This document shows positions 29,644-42,777 of a DNA stretch of 64,000 nucleotides, piece after piece. Made by a program: the position numbers and the translations under genes. Source of the stretch: Notospermus geniculatus. Taxonomy: Eukaryota > Nemertea > Pilidiophora > Heteronemertea > Lineidae. The notes under the pieces were generated by a model. The model searched no databases. It worked only from the letters and a program-made list of their open reading frames with translations, and had not been told where the DNA came from. Every line of letters begins with the position of its first letter. The first letter of the stretch is position 1. Location: the NCBI GenBank assembly GCA_002633025.1, contig NMRB01000624.1, positions 47,892-111,891 of the forward strand, read 5' to 3'.

Positions 29644-32600
29644 ACAGAAAACAGAGTGTACATGTATAGTAGGGAAGTTTCGCAAGCGATCAGTTAGGCC
29701 CTACGCGACGTTTATCTATTGTGTGGGTATACCCAAACAATAGATAAACGTCGTTGTATGGCCTAACCAGGCACTTGTGAAACCTTCCTATCGAGTGGAA
29801 GAATACCGTTACAATGGGCAAATTTGGTGTTTTGACTGTTACTGGATGTTTCATACACACCTGTCAATTAATGAGACCCTTTCAAAGGAATATAAGGACA
29901 AATAAGGAAGTAGAATTGCGGCACAGGTCTGTAACCCTGTAGGAAAACAGCTGAAATGGAATCTGTCACTATCCCACTCTGTATCACATGTTGCAGTGCA
30001 CAGGTCACAGCAGTACTTATCATAACACCCGGGGTAGTTATGCTTGCTGTATAGATGGTACAGCCAAATTTTCTGAATACCCTCAATAAAGGCATATGGA
30101 TCAACATTGTATGCATTACTGTAGGCCTTGAATTTAATTTACATGGCAGCCGTCAGTTAGAAATGCATTAATAGAGTTATGATGACTCCCACACATGGAC
30201 TTCTATACGATGGGTCATATGAATAAAGACAGAAAATGCTTTTACTTGAATTTTGCAATACAAATGCACCAGACAATGCTGTACAAATCTGATGTAAAAG
30301 CATTTGCTTGTCTTTATTCATATGACCCAATATATGGAGGGCATTTATCCTAATCAGCAGTTGAGACAAGGGTACAAGGAAACACAAAAACCTGTAAAAG
30401 AATGTCAAAGCCTAGGCGGTACGCCACGGTTCTGTCAGTTGGCATGGAGCCAGCTCACAGTCCCTTCTACAGGCATTCACCTCTCTTCCTGCACAACTTC
30501 ATTGTGTATATTGTACAGGGTTCTCCACAGGGTTTGAAACAGACTGGGCACTGGTGATGTCACACGGTTACTGATATCGGAAGCCACTGCCGCACGCGCG
30601 TCCTCAGGGGGGGGGTCTGGGGCCTCGCCCAGAAAAATTCGAAATCTAGAAGCCCTGAAATGTGATTTCCCAGCATTTCGGAACACAAATCTAGCTACTG
30701 TCGGTGCTTGCAAAACCTCAGTGTTATTTAAAGTGAATAATTTTGACTGGACGGCGATTTTTTTGACCGGGCGGCGGATTTGTAGACCGGGCGCTGAGAT
30801 CAATCCTGCGTTTTAGAATAGCCGCCGCGCCCGTTCTGTTACACTAGTGGAGAACTCTGATTGTACTAATAAGTTGATTCTTTTCTTCAAATTTATTTTC
30901 ATAAAAANGCGATGCGATTCCTATTTTGGTAGGTAGGGGGCGTTTTGTGAAAAACTTAAAAGGGCTATATTTGGATAATCGTTCAAGCTATTGTGTTAAA
31001 GCTTTGTATGTATTTACCTCTAGCTTGTAGTGACTTCCTGACGAAATTTCGGTGACATCTAATTCTTGACTTTGCCACCAGGAGGCCTAAGCCAAACTCA
31101 CAAAACCTGCTTTTTCTCCTGAACAAAGCAACGGAACTTCATCGATTTTTTATTACAGGTGTATCTAACAAGGAAATATAACATACTGCTCGAGTTTTTC
31201 ATTTCACCTACTTTTCAAGGTCACAGATCAAAGTTTGTCTGAAATTACGAGAATGGTAGATATTGTCAAATATGGCTTGTATGATTCTGATATGGCTTAT
31301 GCCTTCCACCACTGATATGGCTTATGCCTTCCACCACTGTGCTAAAAAGCCAAGCGGGCACAGTGCCATTGGCACTATTTTTTTTCTTTTCTACAACAAA
31401 AGAATACAGTATAAATGATTTTGAAGTAAAAATATTTTTCCTGAATGATGTTGTATGATTTATAATTCCATGAAGGATTGAAAATTTTGTATTTCTGTTT
31501 TTATCTCATGAGGGGCATTCTTGAGATGAAACTATGCATTTTGCAAATCATTTAATCTCTTTTTGAACATCCTTTATTTTACACTCTTAGAAACCCATCG
31601 TTCACTTGGTCAATTCTGTGATCCAAAATACAGGGCTATTAAGCCTACTGGTCAGGGAAAGATTTCTGATTTTAAGATGGGGCATGGTCCACTCCAGTCG
31701 AGTGTTGGAGGCGCGAACCCTTGAAGCTCTCTGGGAGCCTTCCTTCAGAATAAGCATGCCCCCATCTGTCACTGCTAGTTTTCCAACTCAAGGTTTGTTT
31801 CCCTTTACAGGCGCGGATCCATGGGGGGGGGGGCAACGGGCGCTCGCCTCCCCTTCTGGCCAACAATCAGTAAAATTGGCCGTGAAATTCTGGAATTTGC
31901 CACAAATTTCAATGTTCCTAGCAGAGGGCACCCCCTCTTTTCCGAAATCCTGGATCCGCCCCTGCTTTATACAGGGACACATTAATTGGACAACCCTGTA
32001 AAAAATACTTGTTAAGAGGATCCACTGAGGCTGGACCTGGGTTCTCTTCTCAAGTATCCACATACAAAAAATTCTCCACACAGTTCTGTGCATAATTATA
32101 CATGTACATGTACATGTAATAGTGTAATGTACTTTGTTAAGTTTTACTGTGTCGTTATTTATTGTACCATGGTTTTGCACAAAATCGCCTTAAGAATAAT
32201 CTATAAATTTAATTGGTGAAGGTATATTAATGCATATATGTACAAATGTATTGATGGTGCTTGTAGTATAACCATTGCATGCTGTTAGAAATACCACAGA
32301 ATGACTGTGATTTGCTGTACCGTACTTCACACTTCTGGTAGCTTGACTTAAAAGTGCCAGCCTGAAGAAGACCCCGGTTGGGGTAGAAAATTTGCGAAAT
32401 TTCTGGAGGACGACTCCTTATATTATATCATTGTTGTACTCGGTAGTGTAAATGTGTGACTTCGGATCTTATTGAAGTCCCTCTGTCTTGAATTTTACAC
32501 TTACAGTATTTTCAAAGTGTTTGGAGAGTGCAGATAGAGGTCTTGTGGCCCCATGAAGGTCCCCAAAATGCTTGCCTGATACAAACTTCAGGCAGGGTCC

Positions 32601-34275
32601 TAAAGAGGCTAAAGTATTGAGATAGAACACGTACCGGTACATTTTACACTAACTGTCGTCGGAGGATGCAAGGACTTTCTGAATTCAATACTGTGTGGCT
32701 TTAAAATTAAGTCTTTCTCTATTAGTATCTGTATNGCCAAATGGAATGGAGTTCATGGGCATGTGCACCAAACGTTTCATCGACCTACTTTTATCTGATT
32801 GGTTCACCGTGTGGGTTGTGTATAAAGTAGGACCCAGGCTCATGAGAGGTAGCCGGACCATTGCGGAAAATCACTCCTTTTCGATGACTATGCGCGAAAA
32901 TAGTTCTATCATTATTACTTTGTTATGACTATCTATCATCACTATCCGTTCAAAAACTTGAGTGATTACAAAACATGCAGTTGTTTATTGTTTTTGACTT
33001 TATTTGATATGGGGATGGGAAAAACCGGTAATATCAAATGCTCGATTTTGCAAAGCACTAAGGCACCTGGGCGTAGTGTCGCAAGTGAAGCAAAATGCGG
33101 AATGCGACGGCACTGCGGAGGAGTTTGGTCATGTTTTGGACGTAGGACTACTTCCCATATCATGCTGACAAGTTCATGTCATCCTAGAATGAATCATTAA
33201 TTAATATCTTTTCTATGTTTATCAACTTAACTAGATGTTAGCTTTTCTTTCCAAGATGTTAAACTTGAGCCGTGTAGCAACATATAGGCACCACTTCTGC
33301 ATTCCATTCACAACCATATCAACCCAGTAGAAAAACATGACAAAGTGACCAAGAAGGGTCAACACTTGCAATTTTGCCCACTTGATGATCTCTGCTGCAC
33401 CCAGTCACTAACTTATTCTTAGACCTAGTTTATATCATGTAATATACAGTACGGTAAGCACCTGTTTATTTACTTTTGTACAAAATATTTTACTAGCACA
33501 ACTTGAACATCTCTAAGTATTGCTTTTCACTTTGTTATTGTGCATATTTCTATTTTGTATATTTCATGAGAATTTCCTACCCCGTGTTATGGCTTTTAAC
33601 TTAAATTTTAAATGTATAAACATTCAAATTATTGTCGTGAAAATCTGTATCCAATGGATCAAAATAAAGATTTCAAAATTGATAAGTGTATCTATACTAC
33701 TAAATCTATAGAGTTCCAAGGAAATCATGGCCACCTTGCATGTTGCCACTGTGAAACTTTGCATAAACTTTCACTACGATTCTATACACAAAATGACCAA
33801 TTCTCAGTCCAAACATTTGCCGAGAAGGTGAACTTTGAAGCAATTTTTGTCAGGAATTTGTGTCCATGTGAAACTCACGGAAATTGCCGGAGCTTGCCAA
33901 ACCTTTCAATCAGCGTCACAATGCCAAGAGATGACCCAGATTCATGGTAGGCCTATGTTGACATCAATCTTAGTGTAGACCTGTTTATCAGCCTGTGGTA
34001 GGTCACTGGCACAGCATGATACTGCGACCTTGGAGGAATTATCTGACACTGTCTTCTTTCTGAAGAGGGTGGGCCTATACAATAGCGCACTCTGCGCTTA
34101 TAACATCATCCCGGTAGCTCATCTGTCGTCCAACTTCACAGTGGCTTATTGCGTGAATGATAGGGAAATACGCAGCCTCTCTGTGATCGCGCGGGCCCAA
34201 ATCACTCCCTATTCCCGCTTTTTTAGGAACGCACATGGGGTAATGTTGAGCCAGGGAGTGACCCCCCGGGCCCAC
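29644..34275 (+). other. ABCA5 3' flank or UTR with candidate poly(A) signal
   Basis: No coding exon recognised. It contains a palindromic stretch with tatctattgtgtgggtatacccaa (29716-29750), G-rich repeat remnants (30600, 31820) and a unit gatatggcttatgccttcc repeated twice (about 31290-31340). A canonical AATAAA lies at 33663-33668. N at 30907 and 32735 break the sequence, so the length of any UTR is uncertain. Confidence 0.5.
32997..34275. repeat. Intergenic module, copy A
   Basis: Begins actttatttgatatgggg. It recurs at 51124-51812 (truncated) and 55612-56910, both beginning immediately after an N. Contains the AATAAA at 33663-33668. The last copy continues into the complete POLR3D gene, so the module belongs between ABCA5 and POLR3D. 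Confidence 0.88.
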
Positions 34276-34807
34276 GGGTAAATATACTAGTCACCGACTA
34301 ACATTCCTAAGACTGCAGTGTGCCTTATCAAGCCGAGGCATCAAATGTCAGCTGAGCGCAAGGCCCATGGGCCTCTTGTTAGTACGTGTGTGGGGGCAGG
34401 AAGTATTCTCAATATTAGTTCTCTATAGTTGATGACGTGGGGAAATGTTAGGGCATTTTGTGGTTGTGTAAATTATTATAATGAGGAGAATACACGTGTG
34501 CATGTGGTTTCATCGGAATAAATCCTTGCTGTTTTGCCGCCGTCGCATCATGAGACTGCTTTACCCTGCTGTTTTGCTAAAGAGTGCCGTTGGCATTGCC
34601 TATCGGGTAGGCCTCCGTGTATTGAATTGCAAAGCTATTTTCCAATGTTGAGAAGGCGTCTTCATGTAATGTCAAATGTGATTATTCGGGTAGTTATTTA
34701 AACGTAGTGTGGGTTCCATATGTGATAGGCGGTTGCGATGTTTCTGTAGCAGAAGGTTCAGAATAAAAGGTTTGCAGGTGAAATATATTGGTTGCGTGCA
34801 TTTTATT

Positions 34808-35176
34808 TAGTGTTGGAGGAGTAATGGGGATTTTTGGTGGGTTCTTTAGAAGGCTCAGGCTGTATTTATGGATATTGAGGCCTCCTCTAGAACTCCAGCT
34901 CTGTGCCGGTTTTCCCCATTACTCCAACAAGGGAAAGAAAGGTCTGTCGCCGCCAGTGCAAAAAAGACCCTGATTACACGACGAGTAGTGTAATCAGGGT
35001 CTTTTGTGCACTGGCGGCGCCTGGGTCTGTCGAGACCTTTCTTTCCCTTGTTTTCACGCTTTGGTGTGATTTTGGGTCTCCGGGAAATCTCGTGACCCTC
35101 CCGCCCCTCCCTTTGTGCGTCCTCCTTTCCTTCTTGTTTCCGGCTCTGTGCCGGTTTTCCCCATTACTCCAACACT
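34808..35176. mobile_element. Inverted-repeat element with internal long hairpin
   Basis: Left tgttggaggagtaatgggg (34811) is inverted at ccccattactccaaca twice on the right side (34914-34929, 35159-35174). Between the two direct 32-bp copies lies a hairpin (34929-35050), arms of about 50 bp with an 8-base loop at 34980-34987. Confidence 0.75.
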
Positions 35177-36799
35177 CGAGGAGAAAGAGGGCGCTGAGGA
35201 TGCTTTAATGACGACGTGGTCTTGCTCAAGGAATTTATACCCCAAGATGACATAACAGATTCGGACGTGTTATGGCCTTCGTAGGCCTGATCAACGGACC
35301 ATAGAGAAAGTGACCACCACCTCAGGCGGACCGATAGAGAAAGTGACCACTAGCACAGGCGATCATTACGTAACATCAATGTACAATGTACATGTTGGTG
35401 ATTAAACACACATAGAGACCGGCTTAAATTCCAGTATACAAATTCGCTTGCTTCTGTAATTTAATCAACAATACACAATCAATACATTGTAGAAACGATG
35501 GAAAGAAGTCGTTTACGTTTTCTATTCAAGCATTTGATGGCATTTAACATATTTCAGACATTATCATTTTGTCCGATATTGGCAATGGCTACAGAGCTGA
35601 TCAGTTCAGGGAGCATGATTCATGTATCTTTGGTTATTAATCAACTCGTCAAGTGTTGCAGTCAAGTCCTTATATGCATACATTTCTTAGTCATGCCTCA
35701 GTGACGTGAGTCAGGTAACTTTCTCTCAGTAACGGAAGATCAAGTGAACCAATGACTGTGTATATGCTCTTGCCAGAATTTCAGGCTTGTAAATTCTCAA
35801 AATTGGATTATGCTGGATGACCCTCTTGGCATCTGGGCAAAATGGTATTTATGGAAGTTCCTGAGTAAACAAGATTACTTTAGCTGTTAGTCGTCAGTGG
35901 GCGGGAATTACTAATCCAAACAGTGTGGCCTCTGTTTTACAGTCAGGTGGAAGTTACGTAACCAAACGAGGGTTGTATCCACGCATTGTTTCAGCCAATC
36001 AGAGAGCAGTAGGCCTATACCCGCAGATACCACGTGGTAACTAGCCTCTCCGGCCATTCTTTTGACTGCACTTCATCGACACAGACCGTCATAAGTTTTT
36101 CTCTTCAACCCTCCTCCGCCTCAGGTTTTTATGTAGTTTAATTTTGTCGCCAAGGGGGGGGGGGCTTGTCCCCCGCAAGGTCATGTTACATCATTAGATG
36201 TTTATTTTTCCGTGTGACATTTATGATGACCATTGAACCATTGCCAACTTTCGGTCAGTTGATATGTTAGTCAGCTGATCATCCTCATTTCTCTCTGTAT
36301 CCCATTGCTGAGCGAAACCTGTCAAATTTTGTAAAATAAAATGTTGGCCATTTTATATCTTATTAAATTCAGTGAGAAGAAAAGCACAAAAATTGACACA
36401 CAATATATGATAAATAAAAAGAGTCTGTTCTAGAGTTTTGGATTCTAAAGTTCCAGCCTGAAGAAGACCCCGGTTGGGGTCGAAAATTCGCAAACACTCT
36501 GGAAATTGCCTTTTTAGCTCACTCGTGAGCTATAGCCATCACGTGGCGTCCGTCGTCCGTCGTCGCCCGTTAGCAGGGCACGTTTTGTAACCGCTGGGGC
36601 TATTGATCTGAAACTTGGTACACATATACCCCTAGGTCAAATGACCTATGACACCCAATTTCGGTCCGGTCTGATTCCTGGCTTGGCCACCAGGGGGGAT
36701 AAACCGAAAACCTTTAAAGTGCAGTTTCGCCTTAACCGTTGATCTGATCATCACCAAATTTTTATGGTGGGTACATCTTATGAGGATACACGACATATC

Positions 36800-36965
36800 A
36801 CCAAATGTATCCATATCTCTGTCAGTGTATCCTGATCTCTATCAATGTATCCTGATCTGTATCAATGCATCTGATCTCTATCAATATATCCTGATATCTA
36901 TCAATGTATCTTCATCTCTGTCAATCTGTCATCTGTCATCTGTGTCAATCTTCATCTCTGTAAAA
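36800..36965. repeat. Minisatellite
   Basis: Six to seven imperfect units around ctgatctctatcaatgtatc. Confidence 0.8.
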
Positions 36966-38420
36966 GTGCCTAATCGGGAACCATACGACATTTACAATGT
37001 CATCTTGTTTTTTTATCAGATATCGGATACATTTGTCCTGTAAAACATACCATGGTGTGTACACTTGGATTGCTAAAAACTAGGTCGAGGGCGAATCATA
37101 CTTTACCTAGGATATCAAGGATGACCTTTCAGATTACATGTACGCAATGGCCTCGAACATCAGACAGAGGTGAAGGTCAAAGTTACAGCTCTACAGTCGT
37201 GAACTTTTCATAACTTCAATTGGAAATTGACTAGTGGGGATTGGCCACTGTCTTCAGGATCGGAAACCATTTGACATCACTCCAATGTTGTGTTCTTGTT
37301 TGTCATGGAAATGACGACTCTTGTAACACGCTCTTATGCATTTCATCGTTGTGTCATTGCTTCATGGGCACTATAAAGCAGAGGAGGTAGCATGGGCCGA
37401 TCACAGAATCGTTCAGGTGTGCCAAGAACTCGCGTGGTGCTTGAAAATGGCAACTTACCCAGCACTTCGTCAGTACCTCAGTACCTCCGTGATAAAACGT
37501 ACCCCGAACAACATCAGGATCCCTCGTGATTTACAGTGACAGTGACACTGATTCGTCTGCTGTATAGACGCCAAAGATTCAGTCTTANGAATGACTTGCC
37601 CCAGATGTTCGCTCATCCTCTCCTCTCTGTCATTACACTATGTCAACGAGTGAGCACATGGTCCATGGACCATTTCATTATTAAATTCAGTCTTGTGTTT
37701 TGTTCTTGGAACTTCCATAAAGCCACGTTCAGCAAATTAAAGCCAGCACGTGTGTGCGCCTGTGTGTAGATAGTGTACGACGCTAGGATGACTGTGTGTG
37801 TACTTTGAAACAATTCTTATCTGTGCATGATTTAAGGCTGTAGGTAATGAAGGTACACACCAAGAGGAGTCTTCTGAGAAGATTTTTAAAGTCATACAAT
37901 CCCCAAAGCCACCAGCAATCCTCAGCCATCAATTCGTCTTTGATATTGATAACATCTTTTATACTGTAATTTGCAAGTGAATATCTGTGTGTTTTTAAAT
38001 GCACTGAATTATATTGTGTTCATATGTTAGAAAAAGAAAGGAAATAAAGTATAAATTTAGCTATAATCAGGTTCGAATTTATGGTGAAAATGCATTGTCC
38101 AATCAGTGCTGGCCTTTCATACTGCTTCGACATTGTGTTTGTTATGATGTTGGATAGAACGGCAGTTCTGATTGGTCCAGAACTTTGGTTTGAACCAAAA
38201 TGGCAGTTGAGTCAGAACCACAGATTAATTATGTTGAAATATCGAATTTTATAATCATTAGTTGCATTTTCCCACTTTGGCAACTTATTCCTGCGTATAA
38301 TAATATTATACATTGATATGCTGTAATGTTTGATTGAAATTTCAAACTGATAATGTATTCTATTTTTGACTAAAATAGCTTGTAGATCAATTGCTGACTT
38401 CGGGGATTGTATGGCTTTAA

Positions 38421-39073
38421 CCCTTACGCGCCCGGAATAATTTGACAAGTGTACATTGTACTTACATGAATTTCTGATGTCTCTACAAGAACGCACCTAG
38501 CTCCCAAAATATGCAACCAAAACTGGTGACAAGACACTCATTCTGGAGGCAACTTAATGGGCCACGACCTCATGCAGGTTTGCTTCTTCCAAAATGTCTG
38601 TGAGAGAAACAGGCCAGAGCCGAAGATGCAACTTGTGAGGGAATAGTCACATTCTGCCTACGTTTTCGTTAGGTTGCCAATCTTTAAACGTCTATATCTC
38701 GATTACCGTTGCTCCTATGCGTCTGATAATTGGTCAAAATGAAGCTATGTTTTTCTACTCTTTCTTTTGGCGCTAGTCGCGTCGCCGTAGCTGCTTCCGT
38801 GCCGGAGATATGGCCATTTTGTCACAATGAGTCAGAATTGCACTTTGGAGTCTGTCAGTCTAGACCCCGGGACAACCGTTAAAACGTAATTTTAGCCAGG
38901 TTTCTTCAAACAGAGCAAAATCGCGTATTCAGGGGGGGGGGTAGTCTCGCATTAAAAAATATGCAAACAGAACATCAATCGGTCCACTGGTTACGATTCT
39001 ATGTCAGTTTGAATGTCCGATGGGGTGTGGTTCGGGCCATGCTCGCCAAACGGCGAGTTTGGGCGCGTAAGGG
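38421..39073. mobile_element. piggyBac-like MITE, TTAA/CCC type
   Basis: 653 bp with 13-bp perfect ends CCCTTACGCGCCC / GGGCGCGTAAGGG, flanked by TTAA (38417-38420, 39074-39077). TTAA plus terminal CCC is the piggyBac hallmark. No transposase. It sits at the outer part of the left arm of the 39-41-kb inverted-repeat element. Confidence 0.88.
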
Positions 39074-39077
39074 TTAA

Positions 39078-41345
39078 GAGTCACATTCTGAGAAAATTGC
39101 AATATTTCCAAAAGTTGCGGAGTTGACCCCCCTAGAAATTGATGAAATTTGGTACAGAAAGGGTGATATGGATGTCTGACGGAAAACCTTAAAATTTTAC
39201 GGTCATACTCCCATTATTCATTATTCTTGCTGTAGCGGCCCCAACAAGACAAGAGGCTGGGCCCCAAAACGAGGAGAATTGTGAAAAACAAGGCCAAATC
39301 GATGAATTATTATGGCAAGTTGGGACATTGTGCCAAAGTATTAATGATGGTAAATGATCTGTCAATACTTTAGTTTTTTTAATAAAAATAAGTACCACCT
39401 GGTAGAATGTTGGATAACCTGGTGGAGTCCTTCTTTGTGTTAGATTAGGAAATGAAGAGTTGTGGCAGATTTAAGTGGAAATAAAATTTTTATCCATGAG
39501 AGTACCATTGAAATTTGACAAGGAGTTGTTAGAAGGATGTCCAGCGAATAAACAAAGAAGAGTTCACCTTGGCATAATGCTGGATTCCCAAGATATTAAC
39601 CCCCAAAGAAGCTTATAACTGCGATTTCACCCAACATGACAAAAATATTCTGGTTTAATCCAAAAAGATATTGGACAAGCAAAGGTGTTTTTCTCTGCTC
39701 CTATCCTTGTACTTTATAGCTCACCAAAAATCTCTTTGGCACTATTCAGGATTTTAGCGTGCCCAGCATCTGAATTTCATAGAGTCACCACTTCGGCCCA
39801 TTCTGCAGCACTTTTCGGGGCCCCTTAAAATTTTTATCGAGACTCCTAAATCAATGGAATTGCATGAGTTCAGAGCCTTTGTCTCATAATAATGCTAAAG
39901 TTCTATGGCACCCTTAATATTTAAGACGTAATCTGGGGGTGAAAACTTTGAAATTCTGCCACTAGAGGGCTCTGTAAGCCGCATGTCAGTTCTCCCCTAA
40001 TACAGATTGATGCCAAAGGGAAACTTTCAGAAATATCATCAGAATGATCACGGCAGTCAATATAGGAAGTTACGCAATGGCACTTGTCTGGATTACAACA
40101 ATAGATGGCGCTTCAGTACCACACGTCTGTTTTCCCTAAATCAGGAAACATGCCAAACGGAAACCTTTACAAATATCGTTAAGATGATTATGACAAGACA
40201 AAATAGAACAAATATAACATTGAATATCATTCTAACATAGTTTCTTTGTTGTACTTGTCCTAAATGGCAAATTTATCATACAACGCCACCTGTTGCTGAA
40301 GCAACTCAGCAACTCAATTCAGCGATGTGTCACTGCAGAAAATATTTTTCTTTATTGTCCACTAGTCCTTCTTTAAAACGATATTTGTACAGGTTTCCCT
40401 TTGCAGGATTCCGGACTGAGGTGAAATGGACATGTGACATTGAGGCACCTCCTAGTAGTATACCCACCCAGATACCACACTTTTTAAATGATGACGTAAT
40501 AGGATGACCTTGAGGTGATTACGTAATTACGTAACATAGCCAGATGATATAGCTTCAGTACTAATGAGGTGTTAATTAATGAGGCGTGATGTTTGTTGGC
40601 AGGTGGGTCTAATTAGATGCTTCATTGTGTACAAGGCTATTGTGTTTTTTTCTCATTTTAACAATGACAAATTAATGAGGGGGTGATAAACGATGTTTTG
40701 TTGGCAGGGGGTGTCCTAATTAGATGATTGATTGTGTACAGGGCTATTGTGTTTCTTTTTCATTTTAACAATGACAAAAAATTAGTTTGTTTACAAAATG
40801 CGGACATATTTCCTGCTGCCGCAACATGGTGCCAAAATGTTAATTGTAACTCAACAATGGCAAGTTATGACAAGTAATGACAACCACGGATTTTGAAATA
40901 ATCCTTAGACCTATAAATACAGGGTTGAGGGTTGAGACATCATATCACTTTCGACGGAGACCAAGTAAACTCAAACCTGCCATACTCATATCGTACTCGT
41001 ACAACTGTCAAACTTCTACACGTTATAAGTACACGCATTGGATCTCTACGGATTTGATTATAAAAAACCTGAAGTGTCGACAGATCATTTACCATCATTA
41101 ATTCTTTGGCACAATGTCCCAGCTTGCCATAATAATTCATCGATTTGGCGTTGTTTTTCACAATTTTTCTCATTTTGGGCGTGACCTCTTGTCTTGTAGG
41201 GGGCGCTACAGCCAGAATAATAGGAGTATGGACCTAAAATTTTGGGGTTTTCCATGAGACATCCATATCAACCTCTGTACTAAATTTCATCAATTTCTAG
41301 GGGGGTCAACTCCACACCCATTGCCATTCTCTCAGATTGCGACTC
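39078..41345. mobile_element. 2.27-kb inverted-repeat element without genes
   Basis: Arms of about 295 bp (39078-39375 and 41054-41345) are inverted copies, e.g. gttgacccccctagaaattg left and its complement right. Weak similarity may extend outward past the TTAA on each side, so the true ends are uncertain. The interior holds a leader (40445-41053) homologous to the leader of the TBP/PC4 element at 42300-42680. I read it as a deletion derivative of that element family. Confidence 0.75.
40445..41053 (+). promoter_or_regulatory. Leader-like region shared with the TBP/PC4 element
   Basis: Shares with 42300-42680, in the same order: acccaccca-ataccacac, aaatgatgacgtaa, gattacgtaattacgtaa, tttgtttacaaaatgcg, tcgtactcgtacaac, cttctacacgttataagta and ggatctctacggatttga. 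Includes an internal tandem duplication of about 115 bp (40556-40790) and tataaata at 40913. No ORF follows; the right inverted arm starts instead. Confidence 0.75.
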
Positions 41346-42221
41346 TTAAAAAGGGGCCATCTCAAGCCCCACGCAACTGTGTTGCCGACAAGAGCCAACA
41401 AAAGTCACTTTTTTAGAAACTGAGGTGGAATTTGATGGCACAATCTTTGTGAATTGTTTTCAAGTGTTGTTACAAACTGGTCTGACGTGAGAAAATCCAA
41501 ATTGGCATGGAAATAAAAAAGTTGATTTTGGACTTTTTTTTTCAGCGCCTGATTACATAATGTCAGAGTGATGCTGCAGAAGCAGGTTTGTGTATGAAAG
41601 ATGCAGAAAAGATTGAAGTATTATTTGCTGAAAACCGCATCAAATTTCTTTACTTCATAAGGAAGTTATGGACGATTAACGGTGGAGATAAACTTTTGTC
41701 AATGACTGTACCTCCCTCTGTCATTAGACTATTATGTCCANAACAAAATTTGCAGTAAACATGCAGAAGGGTCTTGCCTATCATATGGAAACGTCAGAAT
41801 GCAATTCTGTTGTGTTTTAAAGGGATATTGTCCACATTTATAAAATGCTAAATTTGTCAGTTGAACCTTTATGGTTGATTCCTTTATGGAAATACATTGC
41901 CCAATCTTGGGTTCACCCGAGAAACATGGCAATTCACGTGTGAACCGTGCAAAAATCGTGAAAACGTGAACTCTATGGAACGGGAGCCTAATGTACTTTA
42001 GATGGAATATACCGGACGGTTGGTTCACGTTTTTAATGGCTGTGAACGTAGATCGGGGTACATTATGGAGCGATATACTGACAGATTTGCTGGGGACTTG
42101 CTCTGTGGATGTTGTGAAATGCGATTTTTGTAAGATCATTCTGATGTCATTTCTATTATCATAAAAATATGTTGAGTAGCTGGGATGTATTTATAAACAT
42201 TTATTCAGCAGCCACCATCAT

Positions 42222-42295
42222 GGCCGGCTGGCGCATCAGTACAGCGTCGGGCTATGAATCCGGTGCGCCGGGTTCGAGCCTTGCGATAGGCGATT
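42222..42295 (+). repeat. tRNA-like sequence
   Basis: tggcgcatcagta (A-box-like) and gggttcgagcc (B-box) with a plausible anticodon arm (loop ctatgaa). Acceptor-stem pairing is weak. Likely a tRNA-derived repeat. Confidence 0.5.
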
Positions 42296-42299
42296 TCTT

Positions 42300-42771
42300 C
42301 AAGTAGTGTACCCACCCAGGTACCGCACTTTTCAAATGATGACGTAACCGGCTGACCTTGAGATGATTACGTAATTACGTAATCATTGCTTGGTGATATA
42401 GTTTGTTTGTTGATAGGTGATAACCCTAGCATTTAACAATGACAAAAAGGGTTTGTTTACAAAATGCGTACATTTTTCTGATGGCTACACAATTTAGCGT
42501 TGTCCCGTATGCTTTGCTGCCTGGTGTGATAAACAGTAGTTGGACGTATTGAGGGCTGTTTTAACTTCATATTTGGTTCGACAAGCAGACACTTCACATC
42601 GTACTCGTACAACAGCTCCACTTCTACACGTTATAAGTATACGCCTAGGATCTCTACGGATTTGAACATAGACCTACACGGTATGTATCCTAACCATTAT
42701 GACCGTATTACATGTTTTGGATATTCTCTGAACCATTTCCTTTAGTAAAATCATATCTATTTTCCTTGCAG
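42300..42771 (+). promoter_or_regulatory. Leader, candidate promoter and 5' UTR intron of the PC4-like gene
   Basis: Contains tgatgacgtaa (CRE-like, about 42338) and a 22-bp perfect palindrome at 42364-42385 made of two TTACGTAA cores, the site type of PAR-bZIP/CREB-related factors. A 5' UTR intron is likely: donor gtatgt at 42681, acceptor ttgcag ending 42771, seven bases before the chosen ATG. Most blocks are conserved in 40445-41053. Confidence 0.65.
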
Positions 42772-42777
42772 AAAATC

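Larger units (their letters stand above)
34276..38416. other. Non-coding stretch between genes
   Basis: No convincing exon. Contains the 34808 element, a foldback-family half copy (36455-36510), a dispersed repeat beginning agctcactcgtgagct (36516), a 20-25-bp minisatellite of tatcaatgtatcctgatctc type (36800-36965) and N at 37588. Confidence 0.5.

Noticed and set aside
33612-33950. 112-residue ORF in the intergenic module (also at 56215)
   Set aside because: AT-rich, no recognisable domain, no splice context, lies over a poly(A) signal, and the third copy is truncated.
37394-37530. Short ORF starting MGRSQNRSGVPR
   Set aside because: 45 codons, no recognised homology or splice context; in-frame stop just upstream and N at 37588 nearby.
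39074-41349. TTAA as target duplication of the 2.27-kb inverted-repeat element
   Set aside because: The left TTAA is already explained by the CCC-ended MITE at 38421-39073, and weak inverted similarity continues outward past TTAA on both sides.
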